The notes under the pieces are model-generated. The model did no database searches. It saw nothing but the letters and a program-made list of their open reading frames with translations, and was not told the origin of the DNA. Shown here in pieces: positions 55,387-63,670 of a stretch of DNA of 64,000 nucleotides. Source of the DNA: Halocatena salina (lineage in GTDB: Archaea > Halobacteriota > Halobacteria > Halobacteriales > Haloarculaceae); NCBI RefSeq assembly GCF_023115355.1, contig NZ_CP096019.1, positions 2,356,001 through 2,420,000 of the forward strand. The letters run 5' to 3'. Numbering within the stretch: position 1 is the first letter of the stretch; each line of letters begins with the position of its first letter. Position numbers and translations under genes: made by a program.

Positions 55387-56127
55387 ATGGGTATCCGAAC
55401 CGAACGGAACGCGACCCGGGTCGCTGGGATCGGTCACCGAGACGAAAGTACCCTCGTGTGTGGACGTCTTCCTACCGAGGCGTTCGCACTGCACGAAACC
55501 TTCAGTACGATTCCGGATCTCACCGTCGAGTGTGCCCCGCTCGCAGCGGCAGGCGAGACGGCCAATATGTCCATGTTGTGGGCCAACACGGACGAAGCTG
55601 ATCTGATAGATGTCTTGGAGAACGATCCGACCGTTTTTGCTGCCAAAGAACTTTGCCGAACCGAGGACCGGCACTTATACCGGGTAGAATGGACTCCTGA
55701 CGTTCACCGTTGCATCGAGATCCTCCTCCAATCTCAAGGTATCTTGCTCAGCAATCGAGGCGTCCGTTCGGGATGGTCCGTCGAAATCCTCTATCCCACC
55801 CGTGAGGACGTCCGGACCGCGATGGAGTGCTGTGAGCGGTACGAACTGTCCGTTACGATCGATTCGATTCGGTCTCTCGATTCCGATCGGGCGGTCGAGT
55901 GTGGGCTGACACCGGCACAGCATACGGTTCTCACCCAGGCGTGCCGAGACGGATATTTCGACGTTCCACGGGAGATCGGGCTCGAGGAACTGGCGGATAA
56001 GATGAACGTCTCTCACCAAGCTCTCTCCGAACGGTTGCGTCGTGGGCACGACACGCTCATCAGATCCACACTCATCGAAACGTCCTCCGTCTCGCCGACA
56101 GCCCCCTCATCGACGTTGTCCCTGTAG
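55387..56127 (+). CDS. HTH-10 family transcriptional regulator, second copy
   Basis: 246 residues, same layout as the previous gene: sensor domain (about 10-165: STLVCGRLPTEAFALHETFS, YRVEWTPDVHRCIEILLQS) and HTH-10 (about 180-235: TPAQHTVLTQACRDGYFDVPR, HQALSERLRRG). The sensor half is quite diverged from its neighbour, so it likely answers to another signal. Confidence 0.87.
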   Translation: MGIRTERNATRVAGIGHRDESTLVCGRLPTEAFALHETFSTIPDLTVECAPLAAAGETANMSMLWANTDEADLIDVLENDPTVFAAKELCRTEDRHLYRVEWTPDVHRCIEILLQSQGILLSNRGVRSGWSVEILYPTREDVRTAMECCERYELSVTIDSIRSLDSDRAVECGLTPAQHTVLTQACRDGYFDVPREIGLEELADKMNVSHQALSERLRRGHDTLIRSTLIETSSVSPTAPSSTLSL

Positions 56128-56199
56128 TTCGGTCCTCCGGGACGATCGACATGCATTATCAACCACTATGGCTAACCGGCCGTCCCTACAACCACAATT

Positions 56200-56589
56200 A
56201 TGGATTTCGATACGTTCCTCGGCGAGGTTCAGCAACGAGCAAAACTCGCCTCGCAAGGAGAGGCACTCAGGATAACACGCGCAACACTTACCACGCTCGG
56301 GGAGCGGCTCGGTTCGGGCGAAGCGACGGATCTCGCGGCCCCACTACCCATGGAGATCGACCGGTTCCTCACGGAGGCCCAATCTGAACAACGGATCGAT
56401 TACGACGAATTCGTCGATCGGGTCGCAGACCGTGCCTCAACGGACCAGTCCGACGCGAACTTCTACGCGCAAGTCGTTCTCGATGTCGTCGCGGACACCG
56501 TGCCCGAAAGCGAATTCAGGGACGTTCGAGACCAACTTCCGAGCGAATACGACAATCTATTCAAGCTGTTGAGTTCTGAAAACTATTAA
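56200..56589 (+). CDS. DUF2267 protein
   Basis: 129 residues, two helical repeats typical of DUF2267: MDFDTFLGEVQQRAKL with ALRITRATLTTLGERLGSGEA, then IDYDEFVDRVADRA with FYAQVVLDVVADTVPESEF. Family of unknown role, often found with stress genes. It precedes the ABCE1-like gene by 82 nt on the same strand. Confidence 0.88.
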   Translation: MDFDTFLGEVQQRAKLASQGEALRITRATLTTLGERLGSGEATDLAAPLPMEIDRFLTEAQSEQRIDYDEFVDRVADRASTDQSDANFYAQVVLDVVADTVPESEFRDVRDQLPSEYDNLFKLLSSENY

Positions 56590-56671
56590 ACGCCCGGTTG
56601 GGCGTCGATGACCGTCTGCGTGTGCGGGAGCCGCGGAAATTCACTTGTGGTCTGGTCCACTACTCGTTCGC

Positions 56672-58465
56672 ATGGGAGACCCCACTACAGCAGCGCAAAA
56701 AGACAAGTACGTGGCGGTGATCGATCAGGAGAAGGTCACCGACGAGGTTCGAGACATTGCGCTGAAATACGATCCCCTGAATCAGGCGGGACGAGACGAG
56801 GGGTTTCACTTGACGGACAACGGAGAGCTACACATCGATGACGAGGCAGTGATCGAGGAACACAGGATCGTCGCAAACAAGATCCCGAACGACGCGATCG
56901 AAATCGTTCGTCTTCCTGCCGAACGTGGTGAGTTGGTTCACCAGTTCGGGGACAACGGGTTTCGTCTCTACGAACTACCTGGACCGGCCGAGGGGCGCGT
57001 TGTCGGCTTGCTCGGTCCGAACGGTGTCGGCAAATCGACCGCGCTCGGAATACTCAGCGGCTCGTTGAAACCGAACCTCGGAGATTCCGCAGTCGATCCG
57101 GGATGGGACACCATCGTTCGTGAGTTTCGCGGCACGGCCGTACAGACGTATCTCGAACAGCTCCGGGATGGGGCCGTTCGGACAGTGTACAAACCCCAGC
57201 GGATCGATCGGGTGCACGATCAGTACGACGGGACCGTTGCTGAGCTCCTCGGTGAGCGCGACGAACGGGGCGCGTGCGATGAGCTCCTCGAACGCCTCGA
57301 TCTCAGTGCGCTCGCTGACCGGCGCGTCGACAACGTTTCCGGTGGAGAGTTACAGCGTGTTGCGGTCGCGGCGACGCTCGTGGCCGACGCCGATACGTAT
57401 CTGATCGACGAACCGTCGTCGTATCTCGATGTCGATCAACGGCTGACCGTCGCCCGAACGATACAGGAGTACACCGAGGATTCCGTGGCGCTCGTCGTCG
57501 ATCACGACCTCATCACGCTAGACGTCGTTGCCGATACGGTTCACGTGGTGTACGGCGAACCGGCGGGGTTCGGTGTCGTCTCGCGGCCGCTTTCGACTCG
57601 ACGCGGGATCAATCAGTTTCTCGAAGGCTATTTGCGCGACGAAAACGTCCGGATCCGAGAACAGGCCATCGACTTCCTTCGAGATTCCACACGTTACGCC
57701 GATCATCGAACGGACACGTTCGAGTTCCCGACGTTGAAGACGTCGTTCGAATCGTTTTCGTTGCGCATTGAACCGGGAACGCTTCGTGAGGGGGCGGTTC
57801 TGGGCATCCTCGGTCGAAACGGGCTGGGAAAAACGACGTTCGCAAAGCTGCTTGCGGGAATTCTCACGCCGGATGAGGGCGAGCTCGGCACTGACGTCAG
57901 CGTCTCGTACAAACCCCAGTATCTGCAACCCGCCTTCGAGGGCACGGTAGAAGAACTGTTCGCCAGTCACCTCGGTGTCCACAGCCAACCGTACGAAACC
58001 GATCTTTGGCAGTCGTTCGACCTCGATTCATTATCAGAACGAGCGGTGTCTGATCTTTCGGGCGGTGAGCTACAGCGAGTGAGTATCGCGCTCGCGCTCG
58101 GTCGGGACGCACAGCTGTACCTGTTAGACGAGCCGTCTGCGTATCTCGACGCCCGGCAGCGAACGGCGTTCGGTGCGACGCTGCGCCAGTTCGTCACCCG
58201 AGAGAACGTGTACTGCCTCGTTATCGAACACGATCTGCTCCTCCTCGACTACGTTTCTGATCAGACCATGGTGTTCGAAGGTGATCCTGGAACACGAGGG
58301 ATCGGTCGGTCCCCGCGGCCCGTTCACCACGGGATAAATCGGTTCTTACAGACCGTGGGCGTGACCTTCCGGAAGGATCCAACTACCGGCCGCCCCCGGG
58401 CAAACAAACCCGGAAGCCAGAAAGACCGGGAGCAGAAATCGTCCGACAACTACTACGTCGTGTAG
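56672..58465 (+). CDS. ABCE1/RLI-like ribosome-recycling ATPase lacking all iron-sulfur cysteines
   Basis: 597 residues, full length. Both ATPase sites look intact: site 1 GPNGVGKST (115-123), VSGGELQR (222-229), LIDEPSSYLD (244-253), DHD; site 2 GRNGLGKTT (381-389), LSGGELQR (462-469), LLDEPSAYLD (484-493), EHD. The helix-loop-helix of ABCE1 (FRGTAVQTYLEQL, 152-164) and the C-terminal tail (VTFRKDPTTGRPRANKPGS) are kept. The N-terminal region (about 12-80) still follows the RLI pattern (VAVIDQEKV ... ALKYDP ... NDAIEIV), but the eight cluster cysteines are gone; the first Cys is residue 202. Canonical ABCE1 splits ribosomes by moving its 4Fe-4S domain, so this paralogue must act differently. 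Confidence 0.92.
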   Translation: MGDPTTAAQKDKYVAVIDQEKVTDEVRDIALKYDPLNQAGRDEGFHLTDNGELHIDDEAVIEEHRIVANKIPNDAIEIVRLPAERGELVHQFGDNGFRLYELPGPAEGRVVGLLGPNGVGKSTALGILSGSLKPNLGDSAVDPGWDTIVREFRGTAVQTYLEQLRDGAVRTVYKPQRIDRVHDQYDGTVAELLGERDERGACDELLERLDLSALADRRVDNVSGGELQRVAVAATLVADADTYLIDEPSSYLDVDQRLTVARTIQEYTEDSVALVVDHDLITLDVVADTVHVVYGEPAGFGVVSRPLSTRRGINQFLEGYLRDENVRIREQAIDFLRDSTRYADHRTDTFEFPTLKTSFESFSLRIEPGTLREGAVLGILGRNGLGKTTFAKLLAGILTPDEGELGTDVSVSYKPQYLQPAFEGTVEELFASHLGVHSQPYETDLWQSFDLDSLSERAVSDLSGGELQRVSIALALGRDAQLYLLDEPSAYLDARQRTAFGATLRQFVTRENVYCLVIEHDLLLLDYVSDQTMVFEGDPGTRGIGRSPRPVHHGINRFLQTVGVTFRKDPTTGRPRANKPGSQKDREQKSSDNYYVV

Positions 58466-58502
58466 ATCTCCCACCTGAACGACTGCTTGCAACTGCCGGG
58501 TC

Positions 58503-59624
58503 TCACTGCGCTTCGAGAAGTTTGTCGACGTGCGATCGAAGGGATCTCCGGAACGTTTTCCGGCAGAACCGCCCTGTGGAACACGTGGGAGGCTCGTCGG
58601 CCTCCACTGCTCGTACGATGAGTGTAACAGCCTCCTCGAGGGAAGCGAACAGCCGGTCGGAACGACCGTCGAGCACCTCCTGTTGGCCCCCGCTTGCGGG
58701 AGCGAACGCAATCATCCCTGCCATGGCGTACTCGGCGACAGTCATCCCAAAATGCTCTTTTGGCTTCATATTCAGGCCGTATCTGTGTGTACACAACAGT
58801 CGTTCGAGCCGGCTGCGTGTGACGTTCTGTTCCACGACGACGTACGGTCGTTCACGGGCTTTGGCGGTGATCCGTTCGGCGTAATTTCGGTACGCCCGTG
58901 GTGTGGCTCCGACGACGTGGAGGTGAAGATCGTATCCTCGTTCGCGGAGGCGATCGATCACCGTGATCGCATCGAGCACTCGTTTGTCCGGGGCGAGTCG
59001 CCCGGTCACGACGATCCCCGCCTCGCGATCCGACCACGGACGGTCACACGGGATCGGCCCGACAGGGGGAAAGCACACGGTCGGCCGGACGCCGTAGATC
59101 GTGTCGACCACTGACGCTGTCCACGAGGAATTCGAAAGCAGTGTGACGTCGTGATCGGCCATCTCGGCACGCGTGGGACCGGCGAGACGACTCCATAGAC
59201 GGTTCAGACGGCCCGGAGCAGCCTCGGGGAGTCGGTGGAGATTGAACTGGGGATAATGGACGTACTGGACCGATGGAAGCGATAGGGAGAACTCGTTTGC
59301 CGTGCTCACCGCGAGATCGAATTCGTCAGCAAATGATCGAAAAAAGCGGTAGAGCACGACACTCCGGAACGCGAGTTGTGGACCGATCCACGGAACGCCA
59401 GCCGAAAGCGTCCTCGAAATCGCCGTTGCGACTGGTGGCATCCTGACGGTGAGGTCCGCGACGGAGACGTCAAATCGATCCGCGAGCGCTACTGGGTTCG
59501 TCTCCGAGACGGTAACCAGTGTGACGTCATGGTCGGTCTGGAGCGCCTCACAGGCAGCGAGACAAACGGCGTCAGCTCCACCATGAAAATCGAGAGTGTT
59601 GTGGAGAACAGCAACGCGGGCCAT
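58503..59624 (-). CDS. Family-4-type glycosyltransferase
   Basis: 373 residues, GT-B fold. N-terminal acceptor half begins VAVLHNTLDFHGGADAVCLA; the C-terminal nucleotide-sugar half has VTGRLAPDKRVLDAITVIDRL, KEHFGMTVAEYAMAGMIAFA (E-x7-E type motif) and a terminal VDKLLEA. It transfers a sugar from a nucleotide donor, probably in glycolipid or glycan assembly. Starts at ATG 59624 (59633 also possible). Divergent from the Gfo-AKR operon, which may supply its acceptor. Confidence 0.88.
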   Translation of the reverse strand: MARVAVLHNTLDFHGGADAVCLAACEALQTDHDVTLVTVSETNPVALADRFDVSVADLTVRMPPVATAISRTLSAGVPWIGPQLAFRSVVLYRFFRSFADEFDLAVSTANEFSLSLPSVQYVHYPQFNLHRLPEAAPGRLNRLWSRLAGPTRAEMADHDVTLLSNSSWTASVVDTIYGVRPTVCFPPVGPIPCDRPWSDREAGIVVTGRLAPDKRVLDAITVIDRLRERGYDLHLHVVGATPRAYRNYAERITAKARERPYVVVEQNVTRSRLERLLCTHRYGLNMKPKEHFGMTVAEYAMAGMIAFAPASGGQQEVLDGRSDRLFASLEEAVTLIVRAVEADEPPTCSTGRFCRKTFRRSLRSHVDKLLEAQ

Positions 59625-59697
59625 ATACGGCATTCGTGTCGACTTTCAATAACTCTACGCCCTCCACCTTTTTGCGTTTCCACCCGAAAGGTCCGTC

Positions 59698-61683
59698 GTG
59701 AAGTGTGCGTTTGTTGGTGCGGGATCGGTCGCAGAGGACTACGCGGCTGGTCTCTCCGAATCACCACTCGAACTGACAGCAGTCTGTGATCTGGATGTTG
59801 ATCGAGCCGCTCGACTCGCTGCCACCACCGGGGCAGTTCCCTACGCCGATCTCCAGGAGTTGCTCGACAACGAGACTGTGCCACTCCTCGTGAATCTCAC
59901 GAGCCACGGCGCTCACGCGGCCGTCACGAAGCAGTGTTTAATGGATGATAGACATGTCTTTAGCGAGAAACCCCTCGCGTTCGACGTCGAAGCGGCCCAA
60001 GCGCTCCTCGAAACTGCCGAACAGCGCGAACTCGCGCTAGGGTGTGCTCCGATCAACCACAGGGGTGGTGCTCAGCGCCACGCCGAATCGTTACTCGGTG
60101 ACGGACGTCTCGGAACGGTTCGCCTTGGATACGTTCATGCACACGTCGGTCGGGTGACGGAGTGGCACGACGATCCCGGCTCGTTCCTCGAAGCGGGACC
60201 GTTGTACGACGGCGCTGTTTATCCGCTGACGCTTCTCGTCGCGTGGTTCGGCCGCATCGAACGCGTTCGGATCGCAGACGCGCTCGACGTATGGCCCACA
60301 CGAACGTCACGGTCGCCCGATAGAGCCTCCCACGTGGAGGCGACCATCGAGTTCGCAACCGGGCTGGTGGTTCGGCTCACGGCAAGCCTGTACGCACCCC
60401 ACCGAAGCCGCGAATTCAATAGCCTCGAACTCCACGGCGACGGCGGCTCGCTCTATCTCGCAGACAGCGGAGCACTCGATACCGAGACTGATACCGTTTC
60501 AGTCGGGGGTTCGGGACGAACGTACGTCGCCGCACCCTGTCAGTTCACCCGGCGCGAGCAGCGGTATCTCGACGGTCCCGAGCGGCTCGCAGTCGCCATT
60601 GAGCGCGGACGGCGACCGACGACTGGGGGCCGCCGTGGGCGGCATATCGTCGCAGTCTGCAATGCCATCGAAGCAGCCGCATCCTCGGGTGAGCCGGTGT
60701 CGGTTGCTGACCATCCCGTCTCGTCTCGAACGCCTCGTCCACCGCCCGTTCGTCCCGTTGCGGACGATAGGTCGGTTCTCGACGGAAGCGAACGCACTGC
60801 CGGGATCCGACTGCCACCGATCGGTTTCGGGTGTTCGCGCTATCGGGATGGTGAGTACGTCGACCGACGGAACTCCATCACGACCGCGCTCGATGCAGGC
60901 TATCGGCTGTTCGACTCCGCAGAACTGTACGGCAACGAAGCGCGGATCGGCGAGTTGCTCGCTGCCCCCGGCGCGCCCGACCGTAGCGGGCTGGTTCTCG
61001 TGAGCAAGGTTTGGAACACGAACCACGGTCACGTGGCGGAAGCCTGTGAAGGAAGTCTCGACGCGCTCGGCGTGGAGTCACTCGACTGTTATATGATTCA
61101 TTGGCCCACGGCGTGGGCGTATCAAGGTCCATTGCGGAATCTCGCCACGAAACCACCGACCGAACAGGAAGCGATGGCCTTCCCGACCGACGACGATGGG
61201 CAGCCGGAGACGGTGGACGTGTCACTGACTCGGACGTGGCGACGAATGGAACGGCTCCACGATCGCGGACTCGTGCGGACGCTCGGGGTCTGTAACGTCT
61301 CGGTGGAGCAGTTGACGACCATCGTCGGTTCGGCTCGCGTTCTACCGGCTGTCGTACAGATCGAGTCACACCCCTACCGTCCCCGGACCGAACTCGTTCG
61401 GGCGTGTCACCAGCGAGGCATCAGGGTGATGGCCCACTCTCCTCTCTCCGCGCCGGGACTCCTTTCCGATCCGATCCTCACGTCCATCGCCGAGCGACAC
61501 GGGCGGTCACCTGCGGCAGTCGTGCTCGCGTGGAACGTCCAGCGCAGCGTCGTTCCGATCCCGGCTAGTATCGACCGTGATCACATCGTTGCGAACCTCG
61601 CGGCTGCTCGGCTCGAACTCACTCCCGAGGACTGCGAACGGATCGCGACGCTTGAAGATCCGGAGTTCGACCGATCCCCGTGA
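59698..61683 (+). CDS. Fusion of Gfo/Idh/MocA oxidoreductase and aldo/keto reductase
   Basis: 661 residues. Residues about 1-330 are a Gfo/Idh/MocA enzyme (FVGAGSVAEDYAAGL, VFSEKPLAFD, then EWHDDPGSFLEAGPLYDGAVYPL). A linker of about 40 Pro/Arg/Ser-rich residues leads to an AKR domain (about 365-655) with the full tetrad: Asp and Tyr in RLFDSAELYGNE, Lys in LVLVSKVW, His in CYMIHWP; PIPAS near the end contacts NADP. The two could carry out consecutive redox steps on one sugar or polyol. GTG start at 59698. Its TGA overlaps the next gene (GTGA). Confidence 0.9.
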   Translation: MKCAFVGAGSVAEDYAAGLSESPLELTAVCDLDVDRAARLAATTGAVPYADLQELLDNETVPLLVNLTSHGAHAAVTKQCLMDDRHVFSEKPLAFDVEAAQALLETAEQRELALGCAPINHRGGAQRHAESLLGDGRLGTVRLGYVHAHVGRVTEWHDDPGSFLEAGPLYDGAVYPLTLLVAWFGRIERVRIADALDVWPTRTSRSPDRASHVEATIEFATGLVVRLTASLYAPHRSREFNSLELHGDGGSLYLADSGALDTETDTVSVGGSGRTYVAAPCQFTRREQRYLDGPERLAVAIERGRRPTTGGRRGRHIVAVCNAIEAAASSGEPVSVADHPVSSRTPRPPPVRPVADDRSVLDGSERTAGIRLPPIGFGCSRYRDGEYVDRRNSITTALDAGYRLFDSAELYGNEARIGELLAAPGAPDRSGLVLVSKVWNTNHGHVAEACEGSLDALGVESLDCYMIHWPTAWAYQGPLRNLATKPPTEQEAMAFPTDDDGQPETVDVSLTRTWRRMERLHDRGLVRTLGVCNVSVEQLTTIVGSARVLPAVVQIESHPYRPRTELVRACHQRGIRVMAHSPLSAPGLLSDPILTSIAERHGRSPAAVVLAWNVQRSVVPIPASIDRDHIVANLAAARLELTPEDCERIATLEDPEFDRSP

Positions 61684-62456
61684 CGACGACCACTACAGCC
61701 AGTCTTCGACGTGATTGGACCGTCGCCGTCGTCCTCTTTGCGTTTGCGCTACTCGCCGGAGCGGGCGGCGTCGCCCTCGTTACGGCACCCCCTATCGCAA
61801 CGCAGTGGTTCGTTCCTACGACCATCGTCGGGATCTTTGAGCTTCGATTCCTCCAACAGCATCTCGACACGAACCATCCTGTCGATACGGAGATGGGGGT
61901 GTACGACACACTCGGGCTCGCAAACGCAGTGACGCTTACCCGCGGTGCGGCCTTTGCGGCTGTTGCTGGATTTGCTGTCGTCGAACCGACACCAGCTCTG
62001 GCGTGGGTGCCAGCATTGCTCTACGGCTCGGGCTGTCTGCTCGATTGGGCCGACGGACTCACAGCCCGCGTTCTGGGGCGAACGACGGTGCTCGGCACGA
62101 AGCTGGACATGGCGTTTGATACGCTCGGCTTTCTGGTTGCTCCCGTCGTTGCCGTGCTCTGGGGTCGGCTGCCCGTCTGGTATCTGTCGCTTTCGGCCGC
62201 GCGGTATCTCTTCAAGGCTGGTCGTGGACTGCGCCACCGACAGGGGAAACCGGTCGAAAAATTACCGCCAAGCGCAGTTCGGCGGCCGCTCGCAGGAGTA
62301 CAGATGGTGTTCATCACTGTCGCGCTAGCCCCTGTCCTTTCACCCAAGACGGTCGAAACGCTCGCAATCGTCGTCCTTCCGCCGTCTTTGCTCGTGTTCC
62401 TGCGGGATTATCTCGCCGTGGCGGGCTACCTCGATCGGCAGAAGGAACATTATTGA
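61680..62456 (+). CDS. CDP-alcohol phosphatidyltransferase family protein
   Basis: 258 residues with about six to eight membrane helices. The catalytic motif is complete: DGLTARVLGRTTVLGTKLDMAFD fits D-G-x2-A-R-x8-G-x3-D-x3-D (residues about 122-144, quoted only as a pattern elsewhere). Such enzymes join a CDP-linked lipid with a polyol or sugar phosphate. It is translationally coupled (GTGA) to the Gfo-AKR fusion, suggesting that fusion makes or modifies the alcohol head group. Confidence 0.88.
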   Translation: MTTTTTASLRRDWTVAVVLFAFALLAGAGGVALVTAPPIATQWFVPTTIVGIFELRFLQQHLDTNHPVDTEMGVYDTLGLANAVTLTRGAAFAAVAGFAVVEPTPALAWVPALLYGSGCLLDWADGLTARVLGRTTVLGTKLDMAFDTLGFLVAPVVAVLWGRLPVWYLSLSAARYLFKAGRGLRHRQGKPVEKLPPSAVRRPLAGVQMVFITVALAPVLSPKTVETLAIVVLPPSLLVFLRDYLAVAGYLDRQKEHY

Positions 62457-62468
62457 TCGAGATGTACA

Positions 62469-62675
62469 GTGGGTGTGAACACCACAGGCAACTGCGTGGT
62501 CCCGTTTCCGATCCTCCAGATCGATTGGGGATCGTCCACCGCCATCCCTTATCTACGGCGGTCGGTTCTCGATGGGACCGTTCGCGGTCAAGTCACCGTC
62601 GAAACCGGTGTAAAACGCTCATCAGCGGGGGCTGACGTCCCCATACCTCGACCACCACTGGGGGATGACCGATGA
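62469..62675 (+). CDS. Possible 68-residue protein between lipid and dehydrogenase genes
   Basis: GTG start, open to a TGA that overlaps the ATG of the next gene (ATGA). It reads GVNTTGNCVVPFPILQIDWG then TAIPYLRRSVLDGTVRGQVT. Composition is less acidic than usual here, with no domain match. The tight overlap argues for translation; low confidence. Confidence 0.35.
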   Translation: MGVNTTGNCVVPFPILQIDWGSSTAIPYLRRSVLDGTVRGQVTVETGVKRSSAGADVPIPRPPLGDDR

Positions 62676-63670
62676 ATCGGCGGTCGCTCTATTTCACCGC
62701 GCCACACGAGACCGAACTTCGGACGACGACGTTCGATCCGGCTGCGGATGAGGTAGTCGTCGAAACGCGCATTTCGGCCATCAACTGCGGCACCGAACTC
62801 CTCGTTTATCGCGGAGAGGTCCCTACGGAACTTCCAGCCGATAAGACCATCGATGCACTCGATGGTGATCTCTCGTTTCCTCTCCGGTATGGGTACGCTG
62901 CGGTCGGTGAGATCGTCTCGACCGGTCGAGCGGTCACTGACGACCGCATCGGCCAGCACGTCTTCGCGTTCAATCCCCACGAGTCTCGGTTCGCGACACA
63001 GCCCGATACCCTCGTTTCGGTACCCGACGACCTGACCGGGGAAACGATGGCAATACTCCCCGCAGTCGAGACGGCGACGTCGCTCGTGCTCGATGGCCGT
63101 CCGCGCGTCGGGGAACGGGTCGTCGTCTTCGGTGCAGGCGTCGTCGGACTGTGTACGATCGGGGTGCTTTCCGCGTTTCCCCTAGAGCGACTCGTCGCGG
63201 TCGACCCGCTCTCAGATCGACGTGAACACGCCCAGAAAATGGGTGCTGACGAGGCCATCGCGCCCAATGATCTCTCAGCAGTCACGAGAAACGAGGACGG
63301 GATGGATCTCGTGTACGAACTCTCCGGTCGACCGGCGGTGCTCGACGACGCGATCTCCGTGGCGGGGTATGATAGCCGTGTCGTCGTCGGATCGTGGTAC
63401 GGGATCAAGCAAGCACCGATCGATCTCGGAACGAACTTCCACCGCGATCGCATCACCATCGAATCGAGTCAGGTGAGTACACTATCACCCGAGCTTCGTG
63501 GCCGCTGGAGCAAATCACGGCGGGTCGACACCGCGCTCGATCAGCTTCGAACGCTTCCGGTCGCGTCGTTGATCACCCACCGCATTCCGTTCACAGACGC
63601 ACCGTCGGCGTACCGACTGCTCGACGAGGGGAGTGAATCCCCTTTACAAGTGCTTCTGACTTACCCATGA
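62672..63670 (+). CDS. Zinc-type alcohol dehydrogenase-like protein (MDR superfamily)
   Basis: 332 residues. N-terminal GroES-like part has ISAINCGTELLVYRGEVP and YGYAAVGEIVSTG; the Rossmann half has VVFGAGVVGLCTIGVL and LVAVDPLSDRREHA. It resembles the BchC-like branch of MDR enzymes rather than classic alcohol dehydrogenases. Structural-zinc cysteines are absent. Its stop overlaps the next gene (ATGA). Confidence 0.85.
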   Translation: MNRRSLYFTAPHETELRTTTFDPAADEVVVETRISAINCGTELLVYRGEVPTELPADKTIDALDGDLSFPLRYGYAAVGEIVSTGRAVTDDRIGQHVFAFNPHESRFATQPDTLVSVPDDLTGETMAILPAVETATSLVLDGRPRVGERVVVFGAGVVGLCTIGVLSAFPLERLVAVDPLSDRREHAQKMGADEAIAPNDLSAVTRNEDGMDLVYELSGRPAVLDDAISVAGYDSRVVVGSWYGIKQAPIDLGTNFHRDRITIESSQVSTLSPELRGRWSKSRRVDTALDQLRTLPVASLITHRIPFTDAPSAYRLLDEGSESPLQVLLTYP

